A DNA stretch of 8,372 bases. It comes from CAZVAR01 sp964625225 (lineage in GTDB: Bacteria > Pseudomonadota > Alphaproteobacteria > JAJUGE01). The stretch's first letter is position 1, and each line of letters starts with the position of its first letter. Of the stretch, positions 4,581 to 8,372 are shown piece after piece. The stretch covers positions 1 through 8,372 of the forward strand of contig CAZVAR010000149.1 in the NCBI GenBank assembly GCA_964625225.1, written 5' to 3'. A program made the translations under genes and the position numbers. The notes beneath the pieces were generated by a model. That model saw only the letters and a list, made by a program, of their open reading frames with translations. It did not search any database and had not been told where the DNA came from.

Positions 4581-7376
4581 TCAGGCGTTCGCGGCCGCGC
4601 GCCTGCGCGGCTTCCGGGGCACCGGCCTCTCCTTCGGGGCCGTGGGGTCGGCCAGCGCCTCCAGCAGGAGCGTCCGGACCTGCCGGATCTTGCTCTCGTG
4701 CTCGACCTTCAGGCCGAAAATATCCTTCACGTAGAACACGTCGACCGCGTGCTCGCCATAGGTGGAGATCCGCGCCGTGGAGATCTGCAGCCCGGCATGC
4801 GTAAGCGCCCGGGTCAGGTCGTACAGCAGGCCGGGCCGGTCGCGGCCGTTGACCTCGATCACCGTGTGGGTGGCGCTGGCCCGGTTGTCGATCAGCACCC
4901 GTGGCGTCACCGTGAACACGCGCATCCGGCTCGGCCAGGGTCGGTGCCGGCGCAGCTCGTCCTTGACGTTGATCGTGCCGGCCAGCGCCTGCCGGATCCG
5001 GGTCGGCAGCTTCTCCAGACGCTCGGGCTGGCCGTAGGCCTCGCCCTCGGCATCCTGGACCCAGAACGTGTCCAGCGCCATGCCGTTCTTCAGCGTGAAG
5101 ATGCGCGCGTCGACGATGTTGGCGCCGGCGACGGCGATCGCCCCGGCGATCCGGGAGAACAGGCCCGGATGATCGGGCGTGCAGACCGTCACCTCGGTCA
5201 CGCTCTGCTCCCGCGCCACGTCGGTATCGACCAGCAGCGGGTTGGTCGTGCCGATGGAACGCTGCGCAAGGCGCGCCTGCCGCGCGAGGCTGTCGGGCTC
5301 GAAGGCCAGCCAGTAGGCCGGGGGCGTGTTGTCCACAAACCAATCGAAGTCGGCCTCGCTCCAGTCCGCCAGGCGGGCGCGGGCGGCGGCCTGCGCCTCG
5401 GCGACCAGGGCCGCCTGCGCCCCGGTGCCTGAGCCGCCGGTGAGCGCCTCGTCGGCCCGGAAATAGAGCTGCCGCAGCAGGGTCGCCTTCCAATTGTTCC
5501 ACACGCCCGGCCCGACCGCCCGGATGTCGGCCACCGTCAGCACCAGCAGCAGCCGGAGCCGCTCGGGCGACTGCACGATCGCGGCGAAGTCGCGGACCGT
5601 CTGGGGGTCGTTAAGGTCGCGCTTGAAGGCGGTGTCGCTCATCAGCAGGTGGTGCCGCACCAGCCAGGCGACCGTCTCCACCTCGTCGGCATCGAGGCCG
5701 AGCTGCGGGCACAGCGTCTGCGCGATCTTCGCACCGAGTTCCGAATGGTCGCCGCTGCGCCCCTTGGCGATGTCGTGGAGCAGCACGGCAACATAGAGCG
5801 CCCGGCGCGACAGGACCTTGTGCACCACTTCGGTCGCGACGGGGAGCGAGTCGGCGTACGCGCCGCTCTCGATCCGGTGCAGGATGCCGATCGCCCGGAT
5901 CGTGTGCTCGTCGACCGTATAGACGTGGTACATGTCGTACTGCATCTGGGCCACGACCCGGCCGAAGGCCGGGATGAAGCGGCCGAGCACGCCCGCCTCC
6001 GACATCCGCCGCAGCGTCGTCTCCGGGTCTTTCGGCGAGGTCAGCATGTCGAGGAACAGCCGGTTCGCCTCGGGATTCTGGCGCAACCGCGAATCGACCA
6101 GGCGCAGCTTGCGGGTGACGAGGCGCAGCGCGTGCGGATGGATGTCCAGCTCCTGCGCCTGCGCGACCGCGAACAGCCGGAGGATCACGACCGGGTCCGC
6201 ATCGAAGGCGTCGGCCTGCCGCAGGTTGAGCCGGCCGCCGTCGACGACGAAGCCGGCCAGGCCGCGCCGCGGCCAGAAGCGCTCCAAGGAGAAGCGCGGC
6301 TTGCGTCGGTGGTCGGCCTCCAGCGCGGCGCAGAAGATCCGCGTCAGGTCGCCCACGTCCTTGGCGGTGAGGTAATAATGCTTCATGAACCGCTCCACGC
6401 CGCGGGTGGCGGCATGGTCGGTGTAGCCGAGCCGTGCGGCGATCTCGACCTGCACATCGAAGGTCAGCCGGTCGTCGGGCCGGCCGGTCAGATAGTGCAG
6501 GTGGCAGCGCACCGTGTGCAGAAACGCCTCCGCCTTGCGCAGCCGCGCCAGCTCCCCGCGGGTGAAGACGCGCGGCGCCAGCGCGCCGAGATCGTCCACG
6601 TGGTAGAGGAACTTGGCGATCCAGTAGAGCGTCTGCAGGTCGCGCAGCCCCCCCTTGCCGTCCTTGACGTTCGGCTCGACCACATAGCGGGAGTCCCCGA
6701 GCCGACGGTGACGCTCGTTCCGTTCGGCCAGCTTCGCTTCGACGAACTCGAGCTCGTTGCCCACCACCACCTGCTCGCGGAAGCGCTGGCGCAGCTCGTC
6801 GAACAGGGACGCTTCGCCCCACAGCAGCCGTGCTTCCAGGACGCTGGTGCGGACCGTCACATCCTCGCGGGCAAGGCGGATGCAGTCGTCGACGCTGCGG
6901 GTCGCGTGCCCGACCTTCAACCCGGTGTCCCACAGCATGTAGAGGAGGTATTCGACGATCTGCTCGCTGCGCGGGGTCTTCTTGTAGGGCAGCAGGAACA
7001 ACAGGTCGATATCGGAGTAGGGGGCCAGCTCGCCGCGGCCGTAGCCGCCGACCGCGACCAGGCACAGGCGATCGCCGGTGGTGGGGTTGGGGGCGGGAAA
7101 GACCCGTTCCATGGCGAAGTCGAGCAGGGCGCGGATCAGCCGGTCCATCGTCTCGGCGTTCGCGCTGAGGACCTTGCGCACATCGGTCCCGGCCTCGAAA
7201 TCGGCGCGGATGCTCGCATGCGCCGCGGCCAGCGTCGCCTTGATCAGGCTCAGCACGCGGGCGCGTCCGCGTCCGGTTGCGGGGTCCGCCTCGCGCGCCG
7301 CCGCATCGAGCGCCGCCCGCAACGACGGTCCCGGCTCACTCTCGATCGCTGAGGCAGGCGCATCCATGGGAACCAT
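4581..7376 (-). CDS. glnD: bifunctional PII uridylyltransferase / uridylyl-removing enzyme GlnD
   Basis: 931 residues from the ATG at 7376. GlnD senses glutamine: when it is low it uridylylates PII proteins (GlnB/GlnK), and when it is high it removes UMP, setting nitrogen assimilation. Seen: nucleotidyltransferase motif GGYGRGELAPYSDIDLL (110-126) with metal-binding D122 and D124; PII-UTase middle region including NVKDGKGGLRDLQTLYW; an HD hydrolase domain with H491, H534-D535, H544, H575-H576 and D617; and two C-terminal ACT domains, about 725-795 (TPDHPGLFSRIAGAIA) and 837-909 (GRDRPGLLYDLTRAL), which bind glutamine. The protein ends in a basic tail (PRKPRRRAAANA). All catalytic motifs look intact. 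The start is uncertain: GTG 7409, ATG 7376 and ATG 7367 are all in frame and none has a strong Shine-Dalgarno. Proximity to mutS is typical of alphaproteobacteria. No clear terminator follows the TGA; the 90 bases to ffs hold the ffs promoter. Confidence 0.97.
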   Translation of the reverse strand: MVPMDAPASAIESEPGPSLRAALDAAAREADPATGRGRARVLSLIKATLAAAHASIRADFEAGTDVRKVLSANAETMDRLIRALLDFAMERVFPAPNPTTGDRLCLVAVGGYGRGELAPYSDIDLLFLLPYKKTPRSEQIVEYLLYMLWDTGLKVGHATRSVDDCIRLAREDVTVRTSVLEARLLWGEASLFDELRQRFREQVVVGNELEFVEAKLAERNERHRRLGDSRYVVEPNVKDGKGGLRDLQTLYWIAKFLYHVDDLGALAPRVFTRGELARLRKAEAFLHTVRCHLHYLTGRPDDRLTFDVQVEIAARLGYTDHAATRGVERFMKHYYLTAKDVGDLTRIFCAALEADHRRKPRFSLERFWPRRGLAGFVVDGGRLNLRQADAFDADPVVILRLFAVAQAQELDIHPHALRLVTRKLRLVDSRLRQNPEANRLFLDMLTSPKDPETTLRRMSEAGVLGRFIPAFGRVVAQMQYDMYHVYTVDEHTIRAIGILHRIESGAYADSLPVATEVVHKVLSRRALYVAVLLHDIAKGRSGDHSELGAKIAQTLCPQLGLDADEVETVAWLVRHHLLMSDTAFKRDLNDPQTVRDFAAIVQSPERLRLLLVLTVADIRAVGPGVWNNWKATLLRQLYFRADEALTGGSGTGAQAALVAEAQAAARARLADWSEADFDWFVDNTPPAYWLAFEPDSLARQARLAQRSIGTTNPLLVDTDVAREQSVTEVTVCTPDHPGLFSRIAGAIAVAGANIVDARIFTLKNGMALDTFWVQDAEGEAYGQPERLEKLPTRIRQALAGTINVKDELRRHRPWPSRMRVFTVTPRVLIDNRASATHTVIEVNGRDRPGLLYDLTRALTHAGLQISTARISTYGEHAVDVFYVKDIFGLKVEHESKIRQVRTLLLEALADPTAPKERPVPRKPRRRAAANA

Positions 7377-7687
7377 TCTATCCGAACCCGGTCTTGCGGG
7401 AGCCGGCACAGGGTCTGTCGCATGCGGCGTCGGCCGCGATCCTCGCCGTGCCGGGGAAACGTGGGGATTGCCCGTTGGTCGGGCAACGACGATCGGCCTG
7501 CCGCCGGAGAGCGCCGGCGAAGGGGCTCACGCGCCCGCGCCGAGCGGGCTGCCCGCACCGGCGGCGGCTCCCCACCGGCGAGCCGGAGCCCGGAGCGGGG
7601 CGCGGCGGCGCGAAGTGGTCGGCCCGGGACATGTCGTGTGCGGAACCCGTCCCGGTCGGGACGATGCCGGCGCCGGCCGTCCTGGCA
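7377..7687. other. 311-base GC-rich spacer between the YdhR-like gene and glnD
   Basis: No credible gene is seen on either strand: the open frames are Arg/Pro/Gly-rich and show no family motif. The spacer holds several small dyads: TTGCCCG-TTGGT-CGGGCAA at 7468-7486, GCCCGC-GCCGA-GCGGGC at 7533-7549, and the pair at 7648-7689. It should contain the glnD promoter or leader if glnD is not read from mutS. The only promoter-like element is TAGAAT (7380-7375, minus), which abuts the candidate start codons and has no -35 partner. Confidence 0.6.
7468..7486 (-). repeat. perfect 7-bp hairpin upstream of glnD
   Basis: TTGCCCG (7468-7474) and CGGGCAA (7480-7486) form a perfect stem around a five-base loop, about 90 bases before the glnD ATG. 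It could be a weak terminator for transcription arriving from mutS, a leader structure, or a protein site. No T run follows on the minus strand (TCCCC instead), so I do not label it a terminator. Confidence 0.5.
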
Positions 7688-7689
7688 TC
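7648..7689 (-). terminator. paired dyads overlapping and following the YdhR-like stop, possible terminator
   Basis: Read on the minus strand, GATGCC (7689-7684) pairs with GGCATC (7668-7663), extendable by CC/GG around a bulge. It is followed at once by CGTCCC-GACC-GGGACG (7663-7648), a 6-bp stem with a tetraloop. The first arm overlaps the TGA of the YdhR-like gene. Two adjacent hairpins right after a stop suggest termination or transcript-end protection, but no U tract is present. Confidence 0.35.
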
Positions 7690-7999
7690 AATCCGTGGTG
7701 ATGCTCCCCGCCTGATTGTCCACCACCACCGGGCTCTCGAACCAGGTGACCGTCGGCTCGGCGCCGTAGCGGGCCGCCACGGTCTGGCGCCAGTCCTCGT
7801 CGTAGACGCGTTCGGCGGCCTCGCGGCTCTCCCACAGATAGATGCCGCCCGCGGTTTGGCCGTCCTCGCTCAGAATGTAGTACTTGCGGATCAGGCCGGG
7901 CATCTCGCGATAGTTCGGGGCGCTGCCGGCGAACACCTTGGATGCCTGATCGCGCGTCAGCGGGTGCTGCAGCCGGAACTGTACGAGGGCGGTGATCAT
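7688..7999 (-). CDS. YdhR-like small monooxygenase-family protein
   Basis: 103-residue protein. It resembles the YdhR group of the dimeric alpha-beta barrel (ABM-like) superfamily: N-terminal strand MITALVQFRL, the PG turn (MPGLIRKYYILSEDG, 33-47), the hallmark AGGIYLWESREAAERVY (50-66), and a C-terminal strand (PTVTWFESPVVVDN). E. coli YdhR is about the same length and carries the same AGGIYL segment. The family is called putative monooxygenase, but its substrate is not established, so only family membership is claimed. No signal peptide or membrane segment is seen. The ATG at 7999 has a strong ribosome binding site. The gene starts 41 bases after the mutS stop on the same strand and so may be co-transcribed with it. 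It is an unusual guest in the mutS-glnD neighbourhood. Confidence 0.75.
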   Translation of the reverse strand: MITALVQFRLQHPLTRDQASKVFAGSAPNYREMPGLIRKYYILSEDGQTAGGIYLWESREAAERVYDEDWRQTVAARYGAEPTVTWFESPVVVDNQAGSITTD

Positions 8000-8003
8000 C
8001 GGA

Positions 8004-8011
8004 CCTTCTCC
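8004..8011 (-). promoter_or_regulatory. strong Shine-Dalgarno of the YdhR-like gene
   Basis: GGAGAAGG on the minus strand (8011-8004), four bases before the ATG at 7999. It is the best ribosome binding site in the window and supports both the reality of this small gene and its start. Confidence 0.75.
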
Positions 8012-8040
8012 GTCTGGTTCCCGTCGGGGCGGCGTGGCGG

Positions 8041-8372
8041 TCAGTCCTGCTCCCGCCGCAGCCGCTTCAATTCGTACAACAGATCGAGCGCGCCGCGCGG
8101 CGTCAAATCGTCCGGGTTGATGCCGTCGAGCGCCGCCTCGACGGCCGACGGACGAGGCGCAGCCGGCGCCCCGCGTGTCGCGGCGGCGGCGAACAGCGGC
8201 AGGTCGTCGGCGAGGCGCGCCAGCGCGCTGCCTTGCTCGCCGGCCTCGAGCAGGGCGAGCACCTCTTCCGCGCGCGCGATCACGGCCGGCGGCAGTCCGG
8301 CCAGTCGCGCGACGTGGATGCCGTAGGAACGGTCGGCGGTGCCCTCCGCGACCTCGTGCAGGAAGACGACCT
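8041..8372 (-). CDS. mutS: DNA mismatch repair protein MutS, C-terminal 109 codons
   Basis: Partial gene entering from the right edge, with TGA at 8043-8041. MutS recognises mismatches and small loops and recruits MutL. The visible part begins within the end of the ATPase domain: VVFLHEVAEGTADRSYGIHV then ARLAGLPPAVIARAEEVL is the diagnostic MutS segment (ADRSYGIHVA.LAGLP). A linker follows, and then the conserved C-terminal dimer/tetramer helix region ending NPDDLTPRGALDLLYELKRL, found in long bacterial MutS proteins. Walker A and B and the mismatch-binding domain lie outside the window. The YdhR-like gene follows after 41 bases and glnD lies further downstream on the same strand. Confidence 0.96.
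   Translation of the reverse strand, partial: VVFLHEVAEGTADRSYGIHVARLAGLPPAVIARAEEVLALLEAGEQGSALARLADDLPLFAAAATRGAPAAPRPSAVEAALDGINPDDLTPRGALDLLYELKRLRREQD

Noticed and set aside
5649..7352. 567-codon open frame on the plus strand opposite glnD
   Set aside because: It is a product of high GC third-position bias on the antisense of a fully convincing glnD. The translation is rich in His/Arg/Gly/Asp with no recognisable fold or motif and no ribosome binding site support.
7378..7632. 84-codon minus-strand frame in the spacer before glnD
   Set aside because: The composition is Arg/Pro/Gly-rich without hydrophobic core or motif, there is no Shine-Dalgarno, and it runs past the glnD start candidates in another frame.
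1..8372. Mobile element, CRISPR, tRNA, or a novel gene system
   Set aside because: Nothing resembling transposase, integrase, terminal repeats, regularly spaced repeats or tRNA cloverleaf was seen; gene content is conserved housekeeping throughout.

Overview
This window is a stretch of core chromosome from a very GC-rich alphaproteobacterium. The protein styles (OdhB, a GlnD of more than 900 residues, an alphaproteobacterial DnaX with a long Pro/Ala linker) and the gene order ffs-dnaX-ybaB-recR suggest a Rhodospirillales-like member. That placement is inference from family resemblance, not from a search. I see no insertion sequence, prophage gene, CRISPR array, tRNA or rRNA.

Layout from left to right. 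Positions 1-846 (minus) hold the first 282 codons of odhB, the E2 subunit of 2-oxoglutarate dehydrogenase; its end lies beyond the left edge. A 174-base divergent spacer separates it from osmC (1021-1446, plus), a peroxide-detoxifying thiol peroxidase whose stop codon sits inside an 11-bp hairpin. Convergent to osmC is a four-gene minus-strand block read right to left: the SRP 4.5S RNA gene (ffs, 4490 to 4395), dnaX (4366 to 2531), ybaB (2534 to 2211, overlapping the dnaX stop by four bases) and recR (2125 to 1523). An extended -10 promoter lies exactly upstream of the RNA. Further right, glnD (7376 to 4581) encodes the bifunctional PII uridylyltransferase. It is followed upstream by a 311-base GC-rich spacer with several small dyads, a YdhR-like small monooxygenase-family gene (7999 to 7688), and the last 109 codons of mutS (entering from the right edge, stop at 8041).

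Functionally the minus-strand genes fall into sets. DnaX loads the replication clamp, and YbaB and RecR belong to DNA maintenance and recombinational repair; they share a transcription unit with the SRP RNA used in membrane-protein targeting. MutS (mismatch repair) and GlnD (nitrogen sensing) form a neighbourhood common in alphaproteobacteria, here interrupted by the YdhR-like gene. OdhB (TCA cycle) and OsmC (oxidative stress) are divergent and may share a control region.

No undescribed system is evident. The points most worth a second look are the very short, Shine-Dalgarno-less leader between the SRP RNA and dnaX, the separation of odhB from any upstream odhA, and the dyad-bearing spacer between the YdhR-like gene and glnD.
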